From NCBI GenBank assembly GCA_047967505.1, contig CM106541.1: a stretch of DNA of 64,000 nt; one strand, given 5' to 3'. The position numbers and the translations under genes are program-made. Origin of the DNA: Dipteris shenzhenensis (Eukaryota > Polypodiophyta > Polypodiopsida > Gleicheniales). Shown one piece after another: positions 1 through 11,786 of this stretch. Each line of letters opens with the position of its first letter. Position 1 is the first letter of the stretch. The notes below the pieces were generated by a model. That model was given only the letters and a program-made list of their open reading frames with translations, did no database searches and had not been told where the DNA came from.

Positions 1-255
1 CTAGTCCTGGATATTTTGTCGAGTGTGCAAAACTTGCAACCACAAAGCAATGGTATGCAAAAAAAAGATAAAGAAAAAAAATCAATGTCATACCTTCCAA
101 ATATTTGTCAGTATTCAATTAAATTATCGTTGTGCAAGGGAAAAAAAGTCATGCTTTTCAAGTACTTCACTCCATTGTGGAGTCAGCATCAGAGTTGGAA
201 TCTGTTCTATGAGACAAACTGGATAAAGCTTGCTTGCGTACAATGGTTGGTATCT
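1..255. other. Flank without recognised gene
   Basis: AT-rich sequence just 3' of the broken minus-strand gene that begins at 256. No reading frame, repeat or RNA gene is recognisable here. Confidence 0.5.
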
Positions 256-3200
256 TCACCTTGACGGGGAGGTTGCTACTCTCGAGGAAACCTTCTTTGA
301 GAGGTTACCTTTTGGAACCCATGACCATACAATAGCGTCAACAGATTCCCAACGTGGAGGATCACCTTTATTGCACGTCCAAATCTTGTTCCAACAATCT
401 GCATACACCTCCTCAATTTGTGCATTGCGTCTTTTGCATATAGATGCCGAATATTGTATGAAAACCTTCTTGAAAATTTTAGATTTAGTATCCTTCTGTA
501 CATCAGTTTGAGCAATGCCTAGCCAAATTGGGTAAATTTTTCCTACTGGTTGGACCAAAAGAAAGTGTTCTTTTTGTACATCAACCATTGGATCAAATGA
601 TTGTTTTGGCTTTTTCCTTTGAGGTCCACAGTAGTGATCATTCAACTGTTCAATTCCTTGAAACTCATCGTTTTCATTATCAACTACTTGCACACAATCA
701 ATATGTTGCATCTTTGGCCAAAATCTCTCGTACATGCGCTCTACACTATTGTTTGGTTTATCAAGCTCATCAATCATGTTCTTCCAGTACTTCACTACCG
801 GCTTGTAAAACTTTGTAAAAGATGCTTCTAGATCTTGCAGGTGCGCCCATTTTCCCCAAAAGTGTACATACTCCTTGATACCAAATATCACATCTGAGTG
901 ATCCTTCACATACTCGAACATGGGTACACAAGGTGGCTCTCCACTTGGTAGCATCAATGCCACCTTCACTTGGTTGCCAATCTAATGATCGTGGATGCAC
1001 TTTATATTGCATGATAGGAACTTCATTTTGCATAAAGAACCAAAACTGGAGAGGCTTTGAGTGTCCCACTAAAGCATCTTGCTCATTGCATAGGCATCCA
1101 TCAACATAGCTCTTGAACTCAGGAACTTCTGTTACCAAAAATGGCATTGGAGAAGACTCCTCACATTGTCTAAAAGTATCCATGAGATGTGCAAATGTCA
1201 ATGTTTGGCTAGTTCTTAACCTCTTTGAAAACCTGCTAAAGATTGCATCAATATCCTCATGTGTATGCCCAACCATCAAGAATCCCAATTGAATTGATTT
1301 GAAAATCCCTCGAGCAACAAGTAATGATAGGTATGCAAACAAGTACCTATTGTTGTTTTCAAAACCACAATTATCCAACTGTAATAATAGGTGTTCGGGT
1401 AGTTTCTTATAAGGGTTTTCTTGATGGGAACTTCCAAGTCCAAGGTCTTTGAATGTTCCACCCACTGCCTCAAGATGAAGTTGTTGCTTGTCATTAGAAA
1501 CATAGTGAGAATCGAATGCTTCTCTTGAGGTTGGTGCGTTTAGCAGACCGTTGTCAGACCTTGGCATCCCATCATGTACCAAATTTCCAAGTGCATGGTT
1601 ATCAAATCTTTCAAGATTTCTCAAACACAAAGCCAATGAACCGATTGTGAAGTTAGGATTTGATGGCCACAAGGATAAAGAAAAGTGACCATAATGTCCT
1701 TGACCATGTCCATGTGTTATCATGCCAGTCAAAGCCATTGGGAGCTGAAAGGATTTGTTTGTGTCCTTTGAACGATTGTGTAATCTAGGGATGGCTGTCT
1801 TCTTTTGGTCCATCTTATCATGGATAATACACAAGTATGTTTGAGGATACATTTCAGAAAATCTACGCCAAGTGTAGTACACATTTCTACAACTTTTTTG
1901 TTGTAACATGTGCTTTCTTCTATCTTCCATCAACTTATTATGTTCATTTTGGCATTTTGTCGCTACAAGATGAGCCTTGATTGCACTACATAAACCACAC
2001 TTAGAGAATTCACTTGTTTTTGACAAAGTTACATGCTTGAATTCAGAGTTCCATATGTGGTTGAACATGGAAGTTGACATCTCCTTACAACTCAAACTAT
2101 GCTTTAACTGCATGTTAACCTCATAGAGAATATCAACCTGCTTGTATACATCTGGTATCACCAATTGTGTTTCCCTTGATCCATCCTGAAGTGTTCTACT
2201 TTTGTGTGGGATATGCTCAGAATTGTTATCCACAAAATCTTGGATTATGGCTCTACCCAGTTCTGTGTGGTCCCAACCTCTCCACGTGATTCCTTTATTA
2301 CCATGCATGCACCTTCGTATACCAATTTCAAATTGCTCCCTATATCAATAAAATGTTGTTTTTGGAATACCATGCATTTCATACCATTCTCTACAATAAA
2401 CTTGAATACCATTCAATGAAAAGACATATTTAAACTGCCCATTGTCATCTTTTCAACAAGCAACCCCAAGAGTGTCATATACATAATTGGTGCAAGCCTC
2501 CAAACTTTGGCCCCAATACTCTATGCATAATTTGGATATCATTGGACAATCGGCAAATTGACAACAATTTTGTTTACAACAATCAATCATAGATACTTTT
2601 GTGATTGCATCCCTTGTGAGTGTAGATGATGCTAATGGCATGCCATGTTTTTTAGCTTTCCTCTTTATCATGCAGTAACGCCTCTTTTTTGTGGATTTTT
2701 CATTTGGGTCCTCATCTTCCATGTGCTTTTGCCCAGAACCACTTGGAAAATTCATGGTGTCATTGATTCTTAATGAAGTTCCATCTAAAAAGGTTATTTG
2801 TGCAATGGGCCATTTTATTAAGTGGATGGTATCGATGCTTGATACATCACTATGATACTTTTCAATTCCCACACCCAGATTACCTTCACCAAGCATCTCA
2901 AAATTTATAGGTTCAAATGGCTAGACATACAAAACAACACCCTTAGCAATGCTCTTGGTTTTTTGCTCATCCCATATTAAAACTTTCTTGTCCTTCCATG
3001 ATTTTCGAATGGAAAACTCATCATATTCACATAGAGGTTCAACATCAATGGTATTTGATGTTATATCATTCATTGGTACAATAGCTCCATTGACATTGTC
3101 CACACAACTCATTGATCGTGCTTTCCAATGAACAACACTACCTAAAGCCTCATAGACTAAGAATGCATCCATTGTAGGAAATGGAAGAAGTGCACTTTCA

Positions 3201-3364
3201 TCCATACAAATATCGATCGCCACCGATACATTGTTTTCTCTCAAGGGCACACCTTGGCACATGTCATCATGTGATGTAGAGAATATTGTCCCAATGGCAA
3301 TAATCTTTCCACTGACAAGCAAGTTGACTTTAACCCCCACTTTCAATGTGGCACCTGCATACAT
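256..3364 (-). pseudogene. Broken transposase-like gene with DUF8039-like and DUF7869-like regions
   Basis: Four open stretches read on the minus strand: 3364-2921, 2896-2453, 2308-770 and 969-256. The first three share one frame and the last is shifted by one. The first resembles the DUF8039 domain of plant CACTA-associated proteins (motif QGVPLRENNVSVAID, then SALLPFPT). The third carries DUF7869 hallmarks: IHDKMDQKKT (around residue 162), LDNCGFENNNRYLFAYLSLL (311-330) and GHTHEDIDAIFSRF (347-360), consistent with an RNase H-like transposase fold, though that role is inference. In-frame stops near 2921 and 2362, a frame break near 2453 and a further frameshift near 960-990 interrupt it. 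Some breaks could be introns. The C-terminal part (KEHFLLVQP...WSWVPKGN) looks like a small beta-barrel reader module, but I cannot name it. Probably a dead transposable-element gene. Confidence 0.6.
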
Positions 3365-3410
3365 AGCATTTGTTATAGTTCAATATTGATATCTGATGGT
3401 GTGACTTAGG

Positions 3411-4195
3411 ATGAAAATGCTTTACAAGATTTCATTGCACGACCAAATCTTCCTAAACCTTGGTGCTTTGAATTTTAGCCAGCAAAATCTGGCTACATGG
3501 CCAAATCTTCACAAACCATGGTGCTTTGAAAGGGAGATAGCAAGATTTGTCCACACAACCAAATCTCCCGAGACACTGGTGCTTTCAAGAAGCCATCAAG
3601 ATTTATCCACACAACCAAATCTACTTAGACCTTGGTGGTTTGAAAGAAGCCAAATCTCCACATACCCTGGTGTTTTCAAAGAAGCCCACAAGATTTGGCC
3701 ACATGGTCAAATCTCCCCAAACCTTGGTGCTTTGAAAGGAGCCAACAACAAGATTTAGCCACATGGCCAAATCTCCCAAGACACTAGTGCTTTGAAAGAA
3801 GCAATAAGATTTGGCCACACGGCCAAATCTACTCAGACCTTGGTGCTTTCAAAGAAGCTAGCAAGATTTGGATGCACGACCAAATCCTTCAAGACCTTGG
3901 TGACTTCTTTCAAAGCACTGAAAAGATTTGGTTGTGGCGTTCTTTCAAACTTGGGGAGATTTGGTCGTGTGGCCAAATCTTGTAGGCTTCTTTCAAAGCA
4001 CTAGGGTATGGAGAGTTTTGGCCATGCAACCACATCTTGCATGCTTCTTTCAAATCATCAAGTTCTGGAAGATTTGGCCGCATGGGCAAATCTTTCAAAG
4101 CACCAGGGTTTGGGAAAATTTTGCCGTGCTGCCAAATGTTGCTAGCTTCTTTCAAATCAGTAGGAAGATTTGGCCACATGGCCAAATCTTCAAAC
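3411..4195. repeat. Left array of a ~56-bp unit with a 24-bp palindrome
   Basis: Tandem degenerate units of the form AGATTTGGCC-NNNN-GGCCAAATCT followed by a spacer such as CCCCAAACCTTGGTGCTTTG and GAAAGAAGCC. The ten-base arms pair perfectly in the best copies (for example near 3751-3774 and 3807-3830). From about 3411 to 3905 the spacer reads in one direction; from about 3905 to 4195 it reads as the reverse complement (GCTTCTTTCAAAGCACCAGG), so the array switches orientation inside. Reading frames through it are artefacts of the repeat. The same family recurs at 11787-12565. Confidence 0.85.
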
Positions 4196-4330
4196 GTTAA
4201 ATTTAAAAATTGAAAATCCAGATTTTAAAATTTAAAATTTAAAGTTCAAAATTCAAAATTCAAGTTTGAAATTTCAAAATTCAAATTTCAAGTTTCAAGT
4301 TTCAAATTTTGGAATTCAAATCTAGAGATC
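4196..4330. repeat. AT-rich AAATTT/TTCAAA low-complexity block (left)
   Basis: Runs of AAATTTAAA, TTCAAAATTC and AAGTTTCAAG. A similar block in reverse-complement orientation lies at 11650-11786. Both end toward the interior with a CCTACTTTCAAA-like sequence (4331-4340 on the plus strand; 11611-11626 on the minus strand), supporting an inverted-repeat relationship. Confidence 0.7.
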
Positions 4331-4789
4331 CTACTTTCAAAAAAATCATACATGCTTTTCATGATTCACGCTATTACACTTTAAAATCATACTATTACTT
4401 TAAAAGCAAACCTGAAAATCTAAAACCATTAAAAAACCAAAAATTTAAAAGGCAAAGCTAAACAAACCTTTTAAACCAAGCATAAAAAGTAAAACTATAA
4501 GAAGGAATTGAATTCATCTTCATGGGGGATCAAGTGCTAGGCTCACCTTGTTCTCTCCCTTCCTAGAAATCAGATGTGTAACTAGGGTGGTTTGAGAGCC
4601 TTAGGAAAATGTCTTAGATGGGGTAGTTCTTGGAAAACATGGCACTTAACTATGTAGATTTTAAACTTCCATTACCAATTAAACACTCCATAGGTTCCAC
4701 ACTCAATAGTTAGATTAGAAAGAGGTTTTTTCTTTTTGTGTGCTCTACATGCTTTTTGGGGGGTGCATGCTTTTTTGGGGGATTCTTCC
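4331..4789. other. Unique AT-rich interior sequence, no recognised gene
   Basis: No coding sequence, RNA gene or repeat recognised. It lies inside the interval bounded by the two palindromic arrays. Confidence 0.4.
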
Positions 4790-5240
4790 TTCCCCTCCAC
4801 CCATCTCTTTTCCCTCCCATCCTCATTGCGCCGTCCCTCTGCCTGACCTGTTGCTTTGCCCTCGTTCCAGCATCCCTCCCTCTCGAAGCCTCCTATGCCG
4901 TCATCGCACCATCCCTCTCCTCGCTCTCGAAACCTCCTTCGTTGCACCATCCCTCTCCTTGCTCTCGGAACCTCCTTCCTTGTCATCTACTGCTTTGCCC
5001 TCATCGTAGCATCCCTCCCCTCCCTCTCAGAACCTCCTATGCCCTCGTCGCAGCCTCCCTCTCCTCGCTCTTGGAACCTCCTTCGTCGCACTGTCCCTCT
5101 CCTCGCTCTCCTAATCTGCTACTTCACCCTCATCGTAGCATCCCTCCCCTCCCTCTCAGAACCTCCTATGCCCTCATCGTAGCATCCCTCTCCTCGGTTT
5201 CAAAACCTCCTTTGTCCCTGTTCTACCTCTTCCGTCCTAT
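4790..5240 (+). repeat. Pyrimidine-rich minisatellite
   Basis: Imperfect tandem repeat with the theme CATCCCTCTCCTCGCTCTC, GGAACCTCCT and ATGCCCTCATCGTAGC, roughly 45-bp subunits in a higher-order unit of about 130-140 bp. All three plus-strand frames stay open over parts of it because it lacks stop-forming triplets, so the long serine/proline/leucine-rich frames are compositional artefacts. The copia element is inserted just downstream in the same pyrimidine-rich DNA. Confidence 0.7.
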
Positions 5241-5428
5241 CTTGCTCTCGCCTCTCGTAGCCTCTTCCGCCCTTTCCTCCTCTTGCGAACAAAAACTCCA
5301 TCCTTTCCTACTCCTGCAAACCAAAAAACGGTGGCCTGCTTCTTTTGCTCCTGTGACGCTCTGTGGCCTACTTCTCTTACTCGTCCACCAGCAAGAAATA
5401 CAACTCCGTCGATTGCTACAGCTCCTCT

Positions 5429-5598
5429 TGAGAGTGCTCTCAATGGAAGCAAGAACGGAAGAGGGAGAGAGAGAAACAGAGAGCCACACAAGTTTTGGTG
5501 GGTGCAGAACACCCTAATCTTCTTTTTCATTCATTTATATATGTGTTTGAGTATTGTACATAACCGGGGTAAAGGCACAGTGACCTTTAACCCCCACA
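5429..5598 (-). repeat. Copia 3' LTR
   Basis: 170 bp. On the plus strand it starts TGAGAGTGCTCTCAA and ends CCTTTAACCCCCACA. One substitution from the 5' LTR. Its inner edge abuts the polypurine tract. Confidence 0.95.
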
Positions 5599-5609
5599 AC
5601 CTCCCACTT
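5599..5609 (-). promoter_or_regulatory. Copia polypurine tract
   Basis: Minus strand reads AAGTGGGAGGT directly before the 3' LTR (TGTGGGGG...), the standard site for plus-strand DNA priming in copia elements. Confidence 0.85.
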
Positions 5610-5651
5610 AAAGGACAATGTGCCTTTAAGGGAGAACAACCAGTGAGCATA

Positions 5652-8600
5652 CTATCCAATGCCCATCAATACATGACAATACTCAAACCGCTGGTGACTA
5701 GGTAGACTCTTCGTCAGCATATCTGCAGGGTTATCATCTGTATGAATCTTGATAAGCTCTATGCGCTTGTCCTCAGGTACCTCCCTGATGAAATGGTACC
5801 TGACCTCAATGTGTTTGGTCTTTGCATGAAAGACTGGATTCTGTGCTAGTTGAATAGCACTCATGGAATCACTATGCAATGTCGGTACACCTGTATGAAT
5901 CCCCAAATCTCCCACTAGTTGATCAAGCCATATAGCCTCCTTGCAACCCTCTGTGGCTGCAACATACTCAGCCTCTATGGTAGAAAAGGCAATGCACTTC
6001 TGTGCACGAGACATCCACGACACTGCACCACCTACAAAGGTGAACACATAACCAGAAGTGGATCTCCTACTATCCACATGCCCTGCATAGTCTGAATCTG
6101 TGTACCCAAGTACATGCATGTCTCCTCTACCAAAGCAGATGCACATCTCCTTGGTACCCTTCATGTACCTCATGATGCAGTTAACTGCCTCCCAATGCCT
6201 CTTTCCTGGATTAGCCATATACCGGCTAGCAACTCCCACTGCAAATGCAATGTCTGGTCTAGTAGCTATCATAGCGTACATAAGACTCCCAACTGCTGAT
6301 GCATAAGGAACCTTGGCCATCATGGCCCTTTCCTCATCTGATTTGGGACTATCTATATGACTCAGTTTCACGTATAGAGGCAATGGAGCACTCACTGCCT
6401 TCCCCCCCTCCATATTGAAACGCTGCAATACTTTTGTAACATACTCTTTTTGTGAAAGCCAAAGGAGTTTCCTACTCCGATCACGCGTGATGCGCATACC
6501 AAGAATATGACCTGCAAATCCCAAATCCTTCATATCAAAGGCCTCATGCAACTTGGCCTTTAATGCATCTAGCTCATAAGTATTCTTGCTAGCCAATAGC
6601 ATATCATCCACATATAGTGCCAAGATTATCGGGCTATTATCCTTAGCCCTTTTAGTGTAGAGGCAGTGATCAATTTCACTCCTTCTAAAACCCTGGGACC
6701 GAATGAAAGCATCAAACTTATGATACCATTCTCTAGGTGTTGCTTAAGACCATAGAGACTCTTCTTCAGCTTGCAAACTAAATGCTCTTTGCCCTTTTCT
6801 TCAAAGCCTTCCAGCTGCACCATGTAAATTTCCTCATGCAAATCCCCATGCAAGAAAGCTATCTTGACATCCATCTGCATAAGCTCCATATCCTCTGATG
6901 CCACTAGTCCAAGCATGCATCTAAGTGTGGTCATCTTCACAACCGGAGAGAATATCTCATCAAAGTCCACACCCTTCTCTTGCTTGAACCCTTTCGCAAC
7001 AAAATGGGCCTTGTACCTAGGCATATCATCACCTGTGACCTTCACTTTGTAGACCCATTTACATGGCAATGCTTTCTTTCCATGTGGCAAAGAAACCAAG
7101 TCCCAAGTCTTATTCTTCATAAGTGAACTCATCTCTGATTGCATAGCATACTCCCACTTGCGTTGATCCTCACGCATCATAGCCTCTCTGTAGCAAGAAG
7201 GCTCCCGGCAATCAGTAAGCATCACATAGTCTACCCCTAGAACAAACCTATCAGGTAGTCTAGATACTCTAGATGGTCTTCTCAAGGGCATTTCAGCTTG
7301 CTGTTCTACCTGCATATCAGCCACATTTGGCTCATCATTGCCACTAATAGATGATCCATCATCTACCCTTGATTGTATACTTGTGGGAGTATTTGGTGGT
7401 ACCATTTCTTGCACATTTGGTGCATGGACAGCTTGCTGTCTATCAACATGTGTGGGTGCATTCACATCCTGGAAAGTGATTCTCCTTATTTCCACATCCC
7501 TCATGGGTGCCTTATGCATCTTCTTCTCATTGAAGACTACATCATGGCTGCATATGATCTTTTTTGCTTCTGGATCCCAGAGATGATAGCCCATCTCTCC
7601 ACTTTCACCATAACCCAGAAAGATGCATTTCCTAGACTTAGAATCTAGCTTCCTTCGAAGCTCTTTTGGCACATGTGCATATGCCTCACACCCAAATATA
7701 CGCAAATGAGAGTAAGAGGGCTTCTTGCCACTCCATGCCTCTTTAGGAATACCACCATCCAAACTCTTACTAGGTGATCTATTGATCACATGCACTATAG
7801 TCTTCATTGCCTCAGCCCAAAAACCACCAGAAAGACTTGCATTGGAAAGCATGCATTCCAACCTTTCTTGAATGGTACGATTCATCTTTTCTGCAACTGG
7901 ATTTTGCTCTGGAGTACGAGAGGATGTGAGCTCCCTCTTAATCCCACGTGTATCACAGAAATGCTGAAAGTTGTGAGAGAGATACTCTCCATCATTATCA
8001 GTTCGTAGGAATTTAAGCGTTCTACCTAACTGATTCTCAACCAAGGCCAGCCATTTCTGAAATACCTGGAACACATCACTCTTCCGAGCTATAGCATAAG
8101 CCCACACTTTCCTAGTTGCATCATCAATGAATGTCACATAGTATTCAGCCCCACGTGATGACCGTGTAGGCATGGGACCACATACGTCTGAATGCACCAA
8201 ATCAAGCTTTTCAAACTCTTTCTTTCCCCTTCTTTTATGGGCTGATTTAATCTGCTTCCCATAGAGACAGTGCTCACAAAATTCAAAATCAGAGAAACTC
8301 AAATGCGGTACATAACCCAAATGGCATAAGAGTTTCATTCCATTCTGGCTCATGTGCCCCAACCTGCAATGCCACAAAGAAGTGCTTGGCTGCTCGATTA
8401 TTGCAACAACATGATCAAATACCCCTGATACATGTAAGGGATACAAAGTCCCACATTTGGCACCCTTGGCCAAAAGCATAGAGCCCTTTCGAATTTTCCA
8501 ACTTTGAAAGCCAAAAGTGGTGTGAAAACCAGCATCATCTAGCTGACCCACTGAAATAAGACTCTTGGTCAAATTAGGCACATGTCTCACATGTTTCAAA

Positions 8601-9292
8601 ATAAATGCAGACCCATTTGCAAAAGAAAACTTTATGTCACCTACTCCCACTATGTCACATGCATAGTCATTTCCAAGATGCTTACAACCTGTCTTTCCAC
8701 TATCATAAGTGGAGAACCATTCCCTATGGGGAATAACATGGAATGAAGCACCAGAATCCAAAATCCAATCTTGGGAATATGCATCATCTGAAGTGGTAAG
8801 CAACTCTGCAGATAAACTAGACATGAAGAGAACATCATTGTCACTATCATGTGTGACTGCATTAATCTCCTCGATCTTCACTTTTCCTTTGTCCTCCCTT
8901 GGACTCTCTTCCTTTTGATTTGCACCCCAATTTGCATACTTTTTCTTATCCTTTTGCTCTCTTTTCAGCTTGTAGCAATCCTTTTTCATATGGCCCTTCT
9001 TGCCATAGTGGTAACACTCAATGTTCCGTGCCCTGGATTTGCTACGAGACTTCCCTCTTTCTTGGGACTTCCCCCTGAACTGTGATCTGCCCCTTTGCAC
9101 ATTTAAGGTTGCATCCTGCTTGTTGCCGTCCATAGACTTCCGTCTAATCTCCTCGGCCAACAAGCTACCCACAACATCATCAAATTTTAGTACTCCACCA
9201 GGTGTAGAATTACTGACAGTACGGAAGGTATCCCATGAGGATGGCAATGAACATAAGAGAAATATTGCCTTAGTCTTTGCATCAAAATTCAT
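5652..9292 (-). pseudogene. Copia pol: protease, integrase, reverse transcriptase, RNase H (frameshifted)
   Basis: The first open stretch (9292-6626, 888 codons) holds the end of gag with an RNA-binding knuckle in which the second Cys is Tyr (CYHYGKKGHMKKDC, residues 93-106), protease DSGA (179-182), integrase zinc-binding residues H308/H313/C339/C342 and catalytic D369, D432, E468 with the D-x35-E spacing, then RT from about residue 740 with D808 in MDVKIAFLHG. A one-base frameshift near 6745, after SLYGLKQ, moves the rest into another frame: 6623-5652 encodes the YVDD catalytic box at its start, then copia RNase H (GYTDSDYAG, TIEAEYVAA, HSDSMSAI) and ends six codons after HQRFEYCHVL. Apart from the frameshift the domains look intact. 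The junction with gag is also frameshifted near 9295. Confidence 0.9.
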
Positions 9293-9705
9293 CTTCTGTG
9301 GCTGAAAATAATATTGAATTTATCCAAGTGAGAAGCACTGGAGACCCCTTCCTTCATCTGCAGCTCAAACAACCTCTTCATGAGGTAAACTTTATTAGAG
9401 GTAGTTTCCTTTTCATAAGTGGCACACAGTTTCTTCCACAAATCTTTCGTAGTCTGCTCATTTACTACTGTGAAATAAACTGACTCTGCAAGATGAAGTC
9501 TAATAGTAGATTTTGCTAATGCGTCCAACTCATTCCAATCATCCTCAGACATATTTGCAGGCTTAGCTTTAATCCCTCCCAAGGGTTTAATCTGCTTCTT
9601 TTGAATAAGCACATCCCTTATTTGTTATTTCCACAAAGAAAAGTTTGTCCCATCAAACTTTATAATGTTGACAAACTCCTTTTCAGACATGGAAGAGGAT
9701 GCCAT
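9289..9705 (-). pseudogene. Copia gag N-terminal region (nonsense and frameshift)
   Basis: A likely start codon lies at 9705 (MASSSMSEKEFVNI, then FDGTNFSLWK). An in-frame TAA at 9625-9627 interrupts it just after the LWK motif; the frame then continues through VLIQKKQ and WNELDALAKSTIRLHLAES, a typical copia UBN2-type Gag core, to a stop at 9289. The remainder of Gag (FDAKTKAIFLLCSLPSSW) lies in the shifted frame starting at 9292. Gag packages element RNA into cytoplasmic particles; this copy would yield only fragments. Confidence 0.85.
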
Positions 9706-11153
9706 AATGCAAATAAAACAAAATCCCAAATGCTAGTGCATACAAGAGAGAATCACACCAAATACCAGGTGCACCCAAATGTTTATGCCACAATAGAGTG
9801 AAATATCACCAAAAACTCAAAGCTCAAAGCATCAAAAGATGCATCTGACTCATGTGCATATACTATGCATCCATATGAGCAAATCTGGCCCAAAAGAAAA
9901 TGCCAACTGCAATGGCAATCCAAAATGCCAATAAGTGCCAAATGACTCAAGCATAAACACCGTCCACTGGCATATGCATCAATAATATCTCATCCAGGAG
10001 AGCATAGCACTATCAGTGCATCACTTGCAATGTGTCAAAGCTGTCCCTCAGCATAAAATAGCATCCATGTGCAAAGCATCCATAAAAATAGCATCCCACA
10101 AGGCAATTTGGGCCTATCAGCACATCCAATAAGGACCGCAATGCGTCCAAATGGCCTATAAATCATCCACTGCAAGCAAATGCACACCATGAATGAGCGC
10201 AACTGCTCAAACTGCAACTAGAGTGATCTGCATAAGGTATGCTCAAGGAATCATGGTCCCACGATAATCACTGCTACTGAAAATAGAACCTGAGATGCCT
10301 CAAAACATGGGTGCCATTGCATAATCGGACTCAACAAGAAAATCTGCAAATATCTCTCTTCTGCCGAAACTCCAAAATCCCAACTGATGAGTGAGAAATG
10401 GAGTCAACACTTATCCACTGCCATGTGGCATAAATCTAAGGTTTCAAAACCTTAGAATGAAAAATGCATAACAGAGAGACGAAATCGAATACACAGAGAT
10501 CTATAACCCTGAAAATCCTCCACCAAATCGTGCAAGAACTAATAGGTAGGGGTTTTTGGGCATCCGAAACGCAATGGGACAGACGGTTTTAGAAACCGTG
10601 GTCTCAATCACTGGGTCCAACACACGGGCTGAAAAACGTTTTTTTAAACAGAGCTGTTTGTAAACTCCACAGGAGTGCGAATGATGAGCAACATAGAAGT
10701 TTTAGGACCTCCTGAGTCCATCGGAACCGACAGATCTGCAAATGGTTGCTCCAAACTTAAGTTCCAACACTCGGGCAGAAAAACGTAGGAACTGACACAG
10801 TGAGTCAGAAATCCAATGAAATGACCCCAGATTCAAGAATGAAGGTGTTTCCAAGCTCCTGAAGTGAAGTGGACACTAAAAGCAAGCAATAGTTACCTCT
10901 ACAAGTCAATATGGAGTCTTTGTCATCGAACGGAACATGGAAAAGCTCAAAAAACGACTTTTTCTTTGAAAATACTTAACAGGCTCTCAAAACCACTTCA
11001 CAAAATCAAAGTGACTTTTCCAAGGTTCCTCCAAGGTCTCTACACACTTGGATGCAAGTAAAGTCACCCACAAAGCTTCCCACAGAGCTTCTCCTTCCTC
11101 CCACAGAGCTCTTGAGCTTCAAGCATTCATGCACGCTTAGCTAGATCACCCGG
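9706..11153 (-). other. Long untranslated leader of the copia element
   Basis: About 1.45 kb between primer-binding site and gag start without a credible coding frame. It contains many short GCATCC/TGCAAATG-like words and a CATCCATA-rich stretch near 10020-10220. A long leader beside such short LTRs is notable and may hold packaging or translation signals (inference). Confidence 0.6.
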
Positions 11154-11165
11154 GCTCTGATACCA
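11154..11165 (-). promoter_or_regulatory. Copia primer-binding site (initiator Met tRNA)
   Basis: Minus strand TGGTATCAGAGC, complementary to the 3' end of plant initiator-methionine tRNA, two bases inside the 5' LTR. Classical for copia elements. Confidence 0.92.
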
Positions 11166-11167
11166 AT

Positions 11168-11337
11168 TGAGAGTGCTCTCAACGGAAGCAAGAACGGAAG
11201 AGGGAGAGAGAGAAACAGAGAGCCACACAAGTTTTGGTGGGTGCAGAACACCCTAATCTTCTTTTTCATTCATTTATATATGTGTTTGAGTATTGTACAT
11301 AACCGGGGTAAAGGCACAGTGACCTTTAACCCCCACA
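11168..11337 (-). repeat. Copia 5' LTR
   Basis: 170 bp, starts TGAGAGTGCTCTCAA and ends CCCCACA on the plus strand, followed by target duplication CCTCT. Near-identical to the 3' LTR, indicating recent insertion. Confidence 0.95.
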
Positions 11338-11342
11338 CCTCT

Positions 11343-11649
11343 CTCCCTTCGTATGTATCCTCCTCTTAATTCACGTCAGTCAACTACCACATGCAACAAG
11401 AGAACTAGTTTTGGAGGAAACGAATAGATTTGCTTGCCTGCTTGAAATCCAAAGAGCACAAGCTCACGAACAACAATGGCTACTCAATCATCCAAGTAAG
11501 AAAACGAAAGAAATAGAAAGTGTACCTGATTCTTGCATGTTCTCCATCTTTTCCATTTCGAAACACCACAGTTTGAAAGCAAGAGTTATAAAAGTACGAA
11601 TCTCGAAGTGTGATTTGAAAGTAGGGTCTTTAGTATATGATTTGACTTT
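11343..11649. other. Interior sequence right of the copia insertion, no recognised gene
   Basis: Continuation of the pyrimidine-rich host DNA, then AT-rich sequence. A short plus-strand frame (11411-11659, 82 codons) has no recognisable domain. Near 11611-11626 the minus strand reads GACCCTACTTTCAAAT, the inverted counterpart of the left side near 4328-4341. Confidence 0.4.
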
Positions 11650-11786
11650 CAGATCTTGAAATTTAAAATTTGAAATTTGTATCTAAGATTCAGAATTTCA
11701 ATTTTGAATCTAAGATTTTGAATTTTGAATTTTCAATTTTCAAATTTGAAAATTTAATCTTAAGATTTGAATTTTGAATTTTAAAT
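11650..11786. repeat. AT-rich AAATTT/TTGAAT low-complexity block (right)
   Basis: TTTTGAATTTTGAATTTTC-type sequence. Its reverse complement resembles the left block at 4196-4330. Confidence 0.7.

Larger units (their letters stand above)
5429..11337 (-). mobile_element. Complete Ty1/copia LTR retrotransposon (Tork/Tnt1-like), 5.9 kb
   Basis: Bounded by two 170-bp direct repeats differing by a single visible base (T at 5444 versus C at 11183). CCTCT immediately precedes the left copy (5424-5428) and immediately follows the right copy (11338-11342), a 5-bp target-site duplication. Minus-strand order is 5' LTR (11337-11168), primer-binding site, long leader, gag, protease, integrase, RT, RNase H, polypurine tract, 3' LTR (5598-5429). 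Domain order PR-INT-RT-RH defines copia; the initiator-Met primer site and integrase sequence suggest the Tork/Tnt1 lineage (inference). Gag-pol is interrupted by one stop and two frameshifts, so this copy should not make a full polyprotein if the sequence is accurate. It splits an older palindrome-bordered region. Confidence 0.95.

Noticed and set aside
3411-4200. CRISPR-like array
   Set aside because: Repeats are degenerate, internally palindromic and the spacers themselves are repeated; the sequence is a plant nuclear genome.
4738-5530. 259-codon and overlapping Ser/Pro/Leu-rich frames
   Set aside because: Several frames are open at once over a pyrimidine-rich minisatellite, and the end runs into the copia LTR.
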